This document shows, piece by piece, positions 1-6,934 of a stretch of 38,563 nucleotides of DNA. The stretch is taken from positions 1 to 38,563 of the forward strand of contig JAAFJL010000032.1 in NCBI GenBank assembly GCA_013298865.1, read 5' to 3'. A model generated the notes under the pieces. That model was given only the letters and a program-made list of their open reading frames with translations. It did not search any database and had not been told where the DNA came from. Positions within the stretch are counted from its first letter, which is position 1. Each line of letters starts with the position of its first letter. The position numbers were made by a program, and so were the translations under genes. The stretch is from Cytophagales bacterium. GTDB lineage: Bacteria > Bacteroidota > Bacteroidia > Cytophagales > Spirosomataceae.

Positions 1-186
1 TAAACTCAAATCTGCCTCAGCATTATACCCTTTTAAGTGGTCATAACTTTCCGACATAATTGTGTAAGAACCCGTTGACGGACCCGCACCACAGCAACTT
101 GTGCTATTAAATTCGGCTGACTGATTTGCAATTTCAGCATATTTTTCCCTGACAATTGCTTTTAAACTTTCTTCTTGAGTTATCAT
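1..186 (-). CDS. arsM: Arsenite methyltransferase ArsM, N-terminal part (cut by window edge)
   Basis: The minus strand from an ATG at 184-186 encodes 62 residues before the window ends. The N-terminus reads as the short helical start of ArsM (REKYAEIA) followed by a Cys-Cys-Gly stretch at residues 31-33. This matches the arsenite S-adenosylmethionine methyltransferase family, which converts As(III) to methylated arsenicals in the cytoplasm using Cys thiols as arsenic ligands. The SAM-binding domain lies outside the window. A SigZ-like sigma factor and an arsenate reductase within 2.5 kb support an arsenic role. The identification rests only on the N-terminus, so it is good but not final. Confidence 0.75.
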   Translation of the reverse strand, partial: MITQEESLKAIVREKYAEIANQSAEFNSTSCCGAGPSTGSYTIMSESYDHLKGYNAEADLSL

Positions 187-255
187 TTTCGTTATTTGTT
201 TATAGCGTTGACTAAATATTTAAGGTTTTAAAAATTTGGTGGTGTGGTTTTGTAA

Positions 256-329
256 CGCTTGTAGCATGGGAATCCTTTACCGTGACATTAATCTCAGATT
301 CTCAGGAAAGGATTCCTGTGCTACGAGCG
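256..329. terminator. Long imperfect hairpin between PAP2 phosphatase and arsM
   Basis: Arms at 256-278 and 307-329 are 23 bases each. Their three mismatches would all be G-U wobbles in RNA, and the loop is 28 bases. A weaker outer pairing (TTAAGGTTTT near 221-230 with AAAACCTTA near 347-355) could extend the stem. There is no strong T run directly after either arm, so it may be an mRNA 3' stabilising stem, a weak terminator or a dispersed palindromic repeat rather than a classical terminator. Confidence 0.5.
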
Positions 330-364
330 GAAAATTATATCATCAAAAACCTTAGAACTAAAAA

Positions 365-392
365 TTTTTAATTCATAATTTTCAATTTTTAA
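365..392. repeat. AT-rich tandem array, four 7-base units
   Basis: Four heptads follow each other without gaps: TTTTTAA, TTCATAA, TTTTCAA, TTTTTAA. The array overlaps the last codons and stop of the leftward PAP2 gene. No clear inverted partner was found. The low complexity makes chance possible, but the period matches the better arrays elsewhere in the window. Confidence 0.4.
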
Positions 393-1251
393 TCAAAGAA
401 GCTACTTCTTTTTTTGCTTCTTCTAAATCTTTTTGGAATGCTGGATTTTGTAGTAGAAAATTGACAAATTGTCGAGCAAAAACTCTCCCAGATTCAGAAT
501 CAGAAGGATAATGGACGCCAATTATTTCTCTTGAATATGCCATGTCGTAAGCATTTTTGACAAATAAATCCGTTTTCTGAGGTAACAATTCCTGATAAAT
601 ATAAGCCGCAACATAAGAAGCCGAAGAATGCCCCGACGGATATGCTTGAAAATTAGTATTGTTCAAATTCTTGATTCGAGCATCAAGCATATAAGGGCGT
701 GTACGATTGTATTGAAATTTTAAAGCCCAGAAGTAATAAGTACAATCATTCCAAACTCTGGTCATCATTTTGGCAGTTTTAGGTAAATTTTCGGGCGTAA
801 AACCATTTAATTGTCTGCCAATATGGAAAAGGTTTTTTTGAAAACGATTGTAAGTAGAATCGCTTGGTTTTACAAAAACATCATAATATACGTCGGCAAA
901 AGCGAGCGACTCTTTCACTTTTTCTTCAGACCTCTCAGTGGCTTGTAATTTCAACAGATATTCAATTTCAGCTTTGGTTTGTTCAGAACTATTGGCGGGG
1001 AAATCCGGTAATTTAAACTCACTCACTGGCACAAGCAAGTATTGAGGTTTGAGCAATAATTTCAAAGCATTTTTCGGAGAAAGCCCTTCTAAGGGAAATT
1101 GCTTTCTGTCGGACGAATCGGGCAAGGCTTTTCCACTCAATTTTGCTAATTCTTTATAATGACCTGAAATAGGAGTGAGTGGGCGAATTTTCTGCGAAAA
1201 AGTGTTTACAGAAAATGTAAGAAAAGTGAAAATGTAAATGATGTTTTTCAT
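382..1251 (-). CDS. Secreted class A / PAP2-type acid phosphatase
   Basis: This is a 289-residue protein with a signal peptide at about residues 1-20. The complete PAP2 phosphatase signature is present: K178-x6-R185-P186, then PSGH at 205-208, then S240-R241-x5-H247-x3-D251. His208 and His247 would be the phosphate-transfer pair. The length and single soluble domain fit class A non-specific acid phosphatases rather than the multi-helix lipid phosphatases, so a periplasmic phosphomonoesterase is likely. It lies between arsM and sigZ in the same orientation and may share their transcript. Whether it has an arsenic-related job or serves phosphate scavenging cannot be told from sequence. Confidence 0.88.
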   Translation of the reverse strand: MKNIIYIFTFLTFSVNTFSQKIRPLTPISGHYKELAKLSGKALPDSSDRKQFPLEGLSPKNALKLLLKPQYLLVPVSEFKLPDFPANSSEQTKAEIEYLLKLQATERSEEKVKESLAFADVYYDVFVKPSDSTYNRFQKNLFHIGRQLNGFTPENLPKTAKMMTRVWNDCTYYFWALKFQYNRTRPYMLDARIKNLNNTNFQAYPSGHSSASYVAAYIYQELLPQKTDLFVKNAYDMAYSREIIGVHYPSDSESGRVFARQFVNFLLQNPAFQKDLEEAKKEVASLIKN

Positions 1252-1312
1252 GATGAAATTGTTTTTTTATAGTAAAGACACGGAAACGACACAACAGACG
1301 CAAAAAATCAGA

Positions 1313-1891
1313 TTAACAAATACATTCCCCATTCTTCGAGCGAATTTCAATGATATTCCCGTACAAATCAGTTTTTACGGGGCAACAATCAATTAATTTT
1401 TGTTTCAATTGTTCTCTCCCACGTTGCACACGAGATTTTGCTCCTGAAATAGAAATTCCTAAGCGATTGGCTAATTCAGTTTGGGTAATTCCCTCAATAT
1501 CAACCAACTGCAATGCTTCTTGGTATTTTGGGTCAAGTTCTTTTTTGAATTCGGTTAGCCAAATTTCAACTAACTCATTCAGGTGGTTTTCCTTGAATGA
1601 TTCACTATTTTCATTTCCATTCAATAATTTCTCTTCGTTTTCTAAAGCCTTTTTCTGCGAACGAAAATAATTCAGTACTGTGTTTCTGGCAATCTGAAAA
1701 ACCCAACCTGCAATCTTTTCTTCTTCACGGAGTAGATGCAAATTCTGATGAATTTTGATAAAAACTTCTTGTAATAGGTCATCAGAAATATCAGAATCAT
1801 GGGTCTGTTTTTTGATAAAATCCTTCACAGGATGGCTAAATTGTAGCCAAATTTGATTGAAACGAGCAATATTGGAATTTTTAGCAATCAT
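1313..1891 (-). CDS. sigZ: SigZ-like ECF RNA polymerase sigma factor with Cys-rich C-terminal tail
   Basis: The protein is 192 residues from the ATG at 1889-1891; a longer reading would need a TTG at 1939. Region 2 spans about residues 10-80 (DDLLQEVFIKIHQNL, AGWVFQIARNTVLNYFR). Region 4 spans about 115-165, with a helix-turn-helix at TQTELANRLGISISGAKSRVQRGR. After region 4 the tail carries C169-C170 and C190-x-C192, typical of SigZ-type sigma factors. No anti-sigma gene with a membrane segment lies next to it. It is divergent from arsC and upstream of the phosphatase and arsM. I infer, without direct proof, that the vicinal thiols could sense arsenite or another thiophilic metal. Confidence 0.88.
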   Translation of the reverse strand: MIAKNSNIARFNQIWLQFSHPVKDFIKKQTHDSDISDDLLQEVFIKIHQNLHLLREEEKIAGWVFQIARNTVLNYFRSQKKALENEEKLLNGNENSESFKENHLNELVEIWLTEFKKELDPKYQEALQLVDIEGITQTELANRLGISISGAKSRVQRGREQLKQKLIDCCPVKTDLYGNIIEIRSKNGECIC

Positions 1892-1986
1892 CAGAAGTAG
1901 TTTTATGAGAAAGACGTAAGTTCTTTGAAATGGACGCAAAATTGTAATGTTAAGGATTTTTAATTTAGACCTTTCTGAAAAAGCTA

Positions 1987-1994
1987 TACTTTTG
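1987..1994 (+). promoter_or_regulatory. Bacteroidota-type -7 element upstream of arsC
   Basis: TACTTTTG matches the TAnnTTTG -7 consensus of the Bacteroidota housekeeping sigma factor and sits 24 bases before the arsC ATG. The -33 region is AT-rich without a clear TTTG, so the promoter may be weak or partly dependent on another factor such as the adjacent SigZ. Confidence 0.5.
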
Positions 1995-2018
1995 CAAAAA
2001 CATTAACTTAACAATCAA

Positions 2019-2441
2019 ATGACAAACATTTTAGTTCTCTGTACTGGCAATAGTTGCCGAAGCCAAATTGCACACGGATATTTAGAGCATTTTACCGATG
2101 GAAGAAAAGTGAAAATTTACAGTGCAGGAGTGGAAACTCACGGCGTAAATCCAAGGGCAATTGCGACTATGAGAGAAGATGGAATTGATATTGCTGGTAA
2201 TACGTCAAACAATGTTTTGGAATACACAGACATTGATTTCGATTTTGTAATCACAGTTTGTGACAATGCAAAGGAACGCTGTCCGTATTTCCCCACAGAG
2301 GCAATTAAATTTCATTATAATTTCCCTGACCCAGCCAAAGCACAAGGAACTGAGGAAGAAATTATGGAGCAATTTAGGGTAGTTCGAGGGATGGTAAAAG
2401 AATATTGCGAAGAGTTTGTGAAGACAAATGTTGAGTCATAA
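2019..2441 (+). CDS. arsC: Arsenate reductase, thioredoxin-coupled (low-molecular-weight phosphatase fold)
   Basis: The 140-residue protein reduces arsenate to arsenite in the cytoplasm. The P-loop is C8-TGNSC-R14 (CX5R), and the redox cascade cysteines C81 and C88 lie in VCDNAKERC. D104 in a DP pair is the expected general acid. The triad C8/C81/C88 is that of the pI258-type, thioredoxin-dependent ArsC rather than the glutaredoxin-dependent type or a plain tyrosine phosphatase. It is divergent from sigZ, with a -7 element just upstream. Its product, arsenite, is the substrate of the arsM product at the window start. Confidence 0.93.
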   Translation: MTNILVLCTGNSCRSQIAHGYLEHFTDGRKVKIYSAGVETHGVNPRAIATMREDGIDIAGNTSNNVLEYTDIDFDFVITVCDNAKERCPYFPTEAIKFHYNFPDPAKAQGTEEEIMEQFRVVRGMVKEYCEEFVKTNVES

Positions 2442-2474
2442 AGAAGGTATATCGTTTTGATAGCCTTATGTAAG

Positions 2475-2512
2475 AGTCCTGGGTATTGATGTTAAGCTAA
2501 ATACTCAGGACT
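2475..2512. terminator. Hairpin between convergent arsC and glycosyltransferase genes
   Basis: Thirteen-base arms at 2475-2487 and 2500-2512 pair with a single G-U, around a 12-base loop. The hairpin lies between two converging genes, so a bidirectional terminator is the simplest reading, although no long T run follows on the plus strand. A 12-base perfect palindrome at 2529-2540 overlaps the end of the leftward gene. Confidence 0.55.
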
Positions 2513-2531
2513 TAATACAAAACTTCATCCT

Positions 2532-3545
2532 TCATGAAGGGTATTCAATTTTTTCACCAGTTTGTTTGTATCCTTTTTCTTCAAAGATTTTTTTCCAACC
2601 TTCTGTCATGAAGCCGATTCCGTAGCCAAATAATTGAACAAAAACGGCTATTACACTTAATGAGCCTACAATAATGCTTTTGTTTTTTAAAGAAGAATCT
2701 ATGAAATTAAGTAAAATATAAATTGACAAAAGAGAGATGCCAAGATAAAATAATGGTTTATAAACCAAAAAAAATAATGGAATTGAAAGGCATCCCAAAG
2801 TAAAAATCATTGGAAATGTATGTACTAATTTGAGTTCTTTCGGAAAAAAACGGCTGATGTTAATTCTGGCTTTTCCGAAAAATTTAATTTGCTTAAAAAA
2901 TTGAGAAAAGCTCGTTCTTCGTTTATGATAAATGAAGGCTTCAGGGATAAGTCCTGATTTGAAGCCCAAAGAAATAGCTCGAATTGAAAACTCAATATCT
3001 TCTCCCATTCGAGTAATAATGAAACCATTCGTTTTCTCCCAAACTGCTCGGGAAAGTCCCATATTAAAACTTCGAGGATGAAAAGTACCACCCAAGTTTT
3101 TGCTACTACCCCTAATACCACCAGTTGTGAAAAAAGAGGTCATAGAATAACTAATTGCTTTTTGGATTGGGCTAAAATTTGGGTGGTCACGGTCTGGTCC
3201 GCCGTAGAGGTCTAATTGATTAGTATTGAGTTGATTAGCCACAATGTCAAGATAATCTGCTTCAATTAATGCGTCAGAATCTAAAACAATAAAATAATCA
3301 CCTTTTGCAATACTGAACCCTGCATTTCTTGCAAAACCTTGACCAGTATTAGCTTGATAAAAATAATTGATTGCTAATTTATCTTTGAATTTCTCAATAA
3401 TATTATCACATTTTACTACTGAACCATCTTCAATAATAACAACTTCAAAATTTGTATAGCTCTGATTTACAAGACATTGCAACAATTCTTCAACCTCATC
3501 AGGACGATTATAGACTGGAATTATAATAGAAAATTTTCTGGACAT
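2532..3545 (-). CDS. Glycosyltransferase family 2 with C-terminal membrane helices
   Basis: This is a 337-residue protein. The N-terminal GT-A domain starts with IIIPVYNRPDEVEELL and contains the nucleotide/metal motif DSD in IVLDSDALIEADYL. A downstream acidic GEDIEF motif is the expected catalytic base region. Two or three hydrophobic segments follow at about residues 240-310, so it is likely a cytoplasmic enzyme anchored in the inner membrane. Donor and acceptor cannot be deduced. It is the last gene of a three-gene leftward operon, 15 bases after the aspartic protease gene. It is 18 kb from the polysaccharide locus and may serve another glycan. Confidence 0.88.
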   Translation of the reverse strand: MSRKFSIIIPVYNRPDEVEELLQCLVNQSYTNFEVVIIEDGSVVKCDNIIEKFKDKLAINYFYQANTGQGFARNAGFSIAKGDYFIVLDSDALIEADYLDIVANQLNTNQLDLYGGPDRDHPNFSPIQKAISYSMTSFFTTGGIRGSSKNLGGTFHPRSFNMGLSRAVWEKTNGFIITRMGEDIEFSIRAISLGFKSGLIPEAFIYHKRRTSFSQFFKQIKFFGKARINISRFFPKELKLVHTFPMIFTLGCLSIPLFFLVYKPLFYLGISLLSIYILLNFIDSSLKNKSIIVGSLSVIAVFVQLFGYGIGFMTEGWKKIFEEKGYKQTGEKIEYPS

Positions 3546-3560
3546 TTTTAGTTTTTAAAT

Positions 3561-3989
3561 TCACCGAACACCCTTTAGTTTCATCTGAGCAAAATAAGGA
3601 TGATCTGGATTTACAATAAGTTCTTGGCGGAGAGGATGAATCAAAACATCCATGTCTTCTAAGGGAATTGCCCCTAATAAAACTTCACTATCGCCTGGTA
3701 AAACCATGGCATTACAAATAGTACGGCGATTTTTGAATTTTAACTCAACTCCAGTAACTACGTCAAACTCTTGAATTGCTCCATTTGCTAATTGACCTTT
3801 TCTTTTTTCAACTATAGGTAATTGCAATTGTTCTTGAATAGACTCATTGATACAAAGCATATATGAACCTGAATCAACTAATGACGTTACCCAAATCCGC
3901 TTTACATCTTCTGGATCCATAAGATGTCTCCTCACCATTTCTAAATCGCCAGCATTTATTAATTCTATTTCAGCATATACTAATCCCAT
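3561..3989 (-). CDS. Clan AA (retropepsin-like) aspartic protease family protein
   Basis: The protein is 142 residues from the ATG at 3987-3989; a TTG start 27 bases upstream is less likely. The N-terminus MGLVYAEIEL and the motif LVDSGSYMLCI (a D-S-G variant of the D-T/S-G catalytic loop) fit the small single-domain retropepsin-like family common in Bacteroidota and cyanobacteria. The distal hydrophobic VLLGAIPLEDMDV matches the psi-loop and flap end. Such proteins would need to dimerise to supply two aspartates. No signal peptide is seen, so it is cytoplasmic. It sits 29 bases after the FAH gene and 15 before the GT2. The substrate is unknown and no functional link to its neighbours is evident. 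Confidence 0.8.
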   Translation of the reverse strand: MGLVYAEIELINAGDLEMVRRHLMDPEDVKRIWVTSLVDSGSYMLCINESIQEQLQLPIVEKRKGQLANGAIQEFDVVTGVELKFKNRRTICNAMVLPGDSEVLLGAIPLEDMDVLIHPLRQELIVNPDHPYFAQMKLKGVR

Positions 3990-4018
3990 AATTTTATTTG
4001 TTTTAATTATCCTCAAAT

Positions 4019-4630
4019 TTACTTGATTTCAAAAGAAAACATTTCAGATTCTTCTAAAAAACCAACTAATTTATCTCCAATAGCAACTTTGCTTACTCCT
4101 GCGGGAGTGCCAGTAAAGATTAAATCTCCAGTTTTTAAGGTAAAATATTTTGAAACTTCAGCGATAATTTCATCAAAATTCCAAAGCATCATTTCAGTAT
4201 TTCCTTTCTGACGAGTTTCTCCATTGATTTCAAGCTGAAAATTGATTTTTTTCAAATCTTCAAAGTTAGATTTTGGAACAAATTTCGAGATAGGAGCGGA
4301 GCTATCGAATGCTTTTGCTTTTTCCCAAGGCAAACCTTTCTCTTTCAGTTTTGATTGTAAATCTCTTGCGGTAAAATCAATACCGAGACCAATTTCTTCG
4401 TAATATCTATGAGCAAATTTTACGTCAATATTTTTTCCTACCTTGCTGATTTTCAGGACAATCTCAAGTTCATGATGAATATCGTTTGAAAAATCTGGAT
4501 GATAAAATGGCTCATTATCCTTTAAAAGTGCCGTGTCTGGTTTCAAGAAAACCACAGGTTCGCTCGGACGTTCATTGTTCAATTCTGCGATATGTTCAGC
4601 ATAATTTCTGCCAATACACAATATTTTCAT
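4019..4630 (-). CDS. Fumarylacetoacetate hydrolase (FAH) family protein
   Basis: This is a 203-residue protein from the ATG at 4628-4630; a TTG-initiated extension of 14 residues is not homologous in character. MKILCIGRNYAEHIAELN begins the FAH fold. HHELEIVLKI supplies the acidic metal ligands, followed by GLGIDFTARDLQ and the GDLIFTGTPAGVS end motif. Family members act as Mg-dependent acylpyruvate hydrolases, oxaloacetate decarboxylases/tautomerases or aromatic-degradation hydrolases in the cytoplasm. Length and motifs favour the short acylpyruvase/YcgM type. It is first in the leftward operon and divergent from the M48 protease gene. Confidence 0.88.
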   Translation of the reverse strand: MKILCIGRNYAEHIAELNNERPSEPVVFLKPDTALLKDNEPFYHPDFSNDIHHELEIVLKISKVGKNIDVKFAHRYYEEIGLGIDFTARDLQSKLKEKGLPWEKAKAFDSSAPISKFVPKSNFEDLKKINFQLEINGETRQKGNTEMMLWNFDEIIAEVSKYFTLKTGDLIFTGTPAGVSKVAIGDKLVGFLEESEMFSFEIK

Positions 4631-4653
4631 ATTTTTCGTTATTAATTTGATTG

Positions 4654-4661
4654 CAAATCTA
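4654..4661 (-). promoter_or_regulatory. -7 element candidate for the FAH operon
   Basis: On the minus strand TAGATTTG fits TAnnTTTG and lies about 24 bases upstream of the FAH start. No TTTG at the expected -33 distance is clear. Confidence 0.4.
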
Positions 4662-4745
4662 ATCTTTATCAAGAAACAATTTGTACCTTTTGGCGTTTTT
4701 TACGTCACAATCATAATTTTTACCTAAAACTAAAATTTTAAAAAA

Positions 4746-5603
4746 ATGAAAAGAATACTGATTTATAGTGCTTTATTACTTGCTTTTGTATGGGGTTGCC
4801 ATAAAGTTCCAATTTCTGGCAGAAACCAATTGTTGTTAGTTTCTGATTCAGAAATGAATGCTATGGCTTTCACAAGCTACAAACAATTTTTGGATACAAG
4901 TAAGGTAATTCCATCAAATAGTCAACAAGCTGCCATGGTGAAACGTGTTGGAGATAGAATTGCAAGGGCAGCACAAGTGTATTTTGAACAAAATAATGCT
5001 CCGCAATACTTAGACGGTTATCAATGGCAAACCGAATTAGTACAGAGCAATCAGGTGAATGCTTGGTGTATGCCTGGGGGTAAAATGGTGGTTTATACTG
5101 GAATTTTACCAATTACTCAGAACGAAACTGGATTGGCAGTTGTAATGGGTCACGAAGTTTCTCATGCCATTGCCAAACATGGTGCAGAAAGAATGAGTGA
5201 AGGAATGTTAGCACAAGGGCTTTTGATTGCGGGACAAATAGGATTAGGAGTTGCCATGAAAGATAAACCTGCCGCAACTCAGAATCTTTGGAATACTGTT
5301 TATGGTTTAGCTGCTCCAATTGGGGCTCAATTAGGTATGATGGCACATGGGCGTAATCAGGAATCTGAGGCAGATCACTTAGGTTTGATTTTTATGTCGA
5401 TGGCGGGTTATAATCCGCAAGAAGCTGTTGCGTTTTGGGGTAGAATGTCGGCAAATTCAAAAGGTGCAAAACAACCTGTTTGGTTATCGACACACCCGTC
5501 TGATGAACAAAGAATAAAGGACATTCAAGGATACATGAATGATGCCATGAAATATTATAACAAAGGAAACAATAGTTCTGGCGTGAAGACGATTAGAAAC
5601 TAA
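4746..5603 (+). CDS. M48-family metalloprotease lipoprotein (LoiP/BepA-like)
   Basis: The 285-residue protein has a lipoprotein signal peptide ending at the lipobox before C18. The zinc site is HEVSH at 136-140 (HEXXH); the glutamate ligand is in ESEAD near residues 206-210. The fold matches the M48 peptidase family, which degrades or helps assemble outer-membrane proteins in the periplasm. No TPR domain is present, so it resembles LoiP/YcaL more than BepA. It is transcribed alone, divergent from the FAH operon, with an inverted-array repeat and a terminator downstream. The protease call is secure; its substrates are not known. Confidence 0.92.
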   Translation: MKRILIYSALLLAFVWGCHKVPISGRNQLLLVSDSEMNAMAFTSYKQFLDTSKVIPSNSQQAAMVKRVGDRIARAAQVYFEQNNAPQYLDGYQWQTELVQSNQVNAWCMPGGKMVVYTGILPITQNETGLAVVMGHEVSHAIAKHGAERMSEGMLAQGLLIAGQIGLGVAMKDKPAATQNLWNTVYGLAAPIGAQLGMMAHGRNQESEADHLGLIFMSMAGYNPQEAVAFWGRMSANSKGAKQPVWLSTHPSDEQRIKDIQGYMNDAMKYYNKGNNSSGVKTIRN

Positions 5604-5625
5604 GGTAGAGTTAGCCCAATCAAAA

Positions 5626-5688
5626 CTTAGAGATGTAGAGGATTAGAGTAATGTCAAGGTACGAACTCTATTTCTCTAAATCTCAAAG
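5626..5688. repeat. Inverted pair of 8-base-period arrays (unit ATTTAGAG)
   Basis: The left arm reads CTTAGAG, ATGTAGAG, GATTAGAG (5626-5648). The right arm reads CTCTATTT, CTCTAAAT, CTCAAAG (5666-5688), which is the reverse complement of the same unit in the same phase. The arms can pair unit by unit around a 17-base loop. The element follows the M48 stop codon and is separate from the downstream terminator hairpin. Confidence 0.65.
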
Positions 5689-5738
5689 TTATTTTTTACT
5701 TAGTCCCAACTTCCTTTTACCGTATAATAAATTTTTGA

Positions 5739-5768
5739 GGTTGAAGCACCGTGCTTCAACCTTTTTTT
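5739..5768 (+). terminator. Rho-independent terminator after the M48 gene
   Basis: Eleven-base perfect arms (GGTTGAAGCAC / GTGCTTCAACC) are followed by an uninterrupted run of seven T. It lies 135 bases after the M48 stop and 38 bases before the next gene. Confidence 0.85.
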
Positions 5769-5806
5769 GTGCAATTTTTTGTACATTTTCTTAAAATAAC
5801 TCGACC

Positions 5807-6880
5807 ATGGAAGAAATTCAACCAATCCCAGAAATTATCATTCGCAATGATATGCCAAGTATTAGATTGGCAAGTTTACTGATTGAATGCAAAAGCCGCT
5901 TGACACTAAGAGGATATGCAGGTGATGGAGTAAATAAAAATCATTGGTTATCAGAATGTTGGCATTTATTGAAAGCTGCAATTGATGCTTACAATAGCAA
6001 AAAATTAGAGTTAGCTTGGCGAAATAGTCGTGCTGTAATTAGAATGGAAGTCAACGGATATTCCAGAGATGAATGTATCATTACAGCAAGAAGTATCTAT
6101 AATGAACGGGTAAAGTTGAAATCGTGGAGAGTTACTGAAATAGAGAGTATTCAGAAAGACCTTATTACTAATGACTTTAATCCACCGTTACTTTCAGAAG
6201 AAAAATTGAAGTTAATTGTTATCAAATGTATGATTATCAGGGACGAGCATTATGATAACGAATACTATAAAATTGCGGTTGCTCGGAGAAACTTGATTCG
6301 GGCTCTTACGACTTTTGGTTATGGAGTCATAGGTTTTACTATACTTTATGCAGTACTAACAACTTACTTGAATTGCGAGTTTTTTCCAGTTTTGGGACGT
6401 TGGCAAAATCTTGTTATGGTAGAATTATTAGGTTTTTTGGGAGCATCGTTCAGTTTAGTTTCAAAATTTACCAATACAGATGACCCCACAAATAACATTA
6501 TAGGACAAGTCAAGGAAAACTCTGCTCTCATGTATCGTACTTTGGTTGGTCCAGGGGCAGGTTTTCTGATTTATGTTTTTTTCAAGGCTGGTTTGTTCAA
6601 TCCAGCACTTTTATCAGATACAACTGGAACAAATCTCACTTCTGCTCTTAGTTATTTTGAAATGATAGCTGCTTTTGCGGCAGTTTTTTCTGAAAAATTA
6701 GTGATTCCATTATTGGAAAAATTTACTCCTAATTCAGATGAAGCAGATGCTAAATCTTCCAATACTCAAACTACTGGAGTCACACATCAGACAGGTCCAA
6801 CAACTCCATCAGAACAAACAACTGTTTCCACGGTTTCAGCAGAAACGAATGAGACTACAACAAATGAAACTTCATCATAA
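5807..6880 (+). CDS. Unrecognised membrane protein with a Thr/Ser-rich tail
   Basis: The 357-residue protein has a soluble, charged N-terminal region of about 165 residues with several Trp and Arg positions and probable helical character. Four hydrophobic segments follow at about residues 170-195, 203-222, 244-262 and 282-300. The motifs RTLVGPGAGFLIYVFFKAG and AAFAAVFSEKLVIPLLEKF resemble a membrane module seen in some bacterial proteins of unknown function, in which the last helix ends in a Ser-Glu-(R/K) motif. Residues after about 305 are a disordered tail of Thr, Ser, Gln and Glu. There is no signal peptide. It is flanked by terminators on both sides, so it forms its own transcription unit. 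Function is unknown. Confidence 0.75.
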   Translation: MEEIQPIPEIIIRNDMPSIRLASLLIECKSRLTLRGYAGDGVNKNHWLSECWHLLKAAIDAYNSKKLELAWRNSRAVIRMEVNGYSRDECIITARSIYNERVKLKSWRVTEIESIQKDLITNDFNPPLLSEEKLKLIVIKCMIIRDEHYDNEYYKIAVARRNLIRALTTFGYGVIGFTILYAVLTTYLNCEFFPVLGRWQNLVMVELLGFLGASFSLVSKFTNTDDPTNNIIGQVKENSALMYRTLVGPGAGFLIYVFFKAGLFNPALLSDTTGTNLTSALSYFEMIAAFAAVFSEKLVIPLLEKFTPNSDEADAKSSNTQTTGVTHQTGPTTPSEQTTVSTVSAETNETTTNETSS

Positions 6881-6882
6881 CA

Positions 6883-6918
6883 AAAAAGGGTTGCTGAAAA
6901 TTTTCAGCAACCCTTTTT
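6883..6918. terminator. Bidirectional terminator between the membrane-protein gene and sucC
   Basis: A perfect 36-base palindrome centred at 6900/6901 has an A tract on the left and a T tract on the right. It can terminate both the rightward gene (stop 6880) and the leftward sucC (stop 6935). Confidence 0.92.
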
Positions 6919-6934
6919 CTATAAAAAACAAATT

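Noticed and set aside
1350..1670. Plus-strand open frame opposite sigZ
   Set aside because: It is antisense to a well-supported sigma factor and has no recognisable domain.
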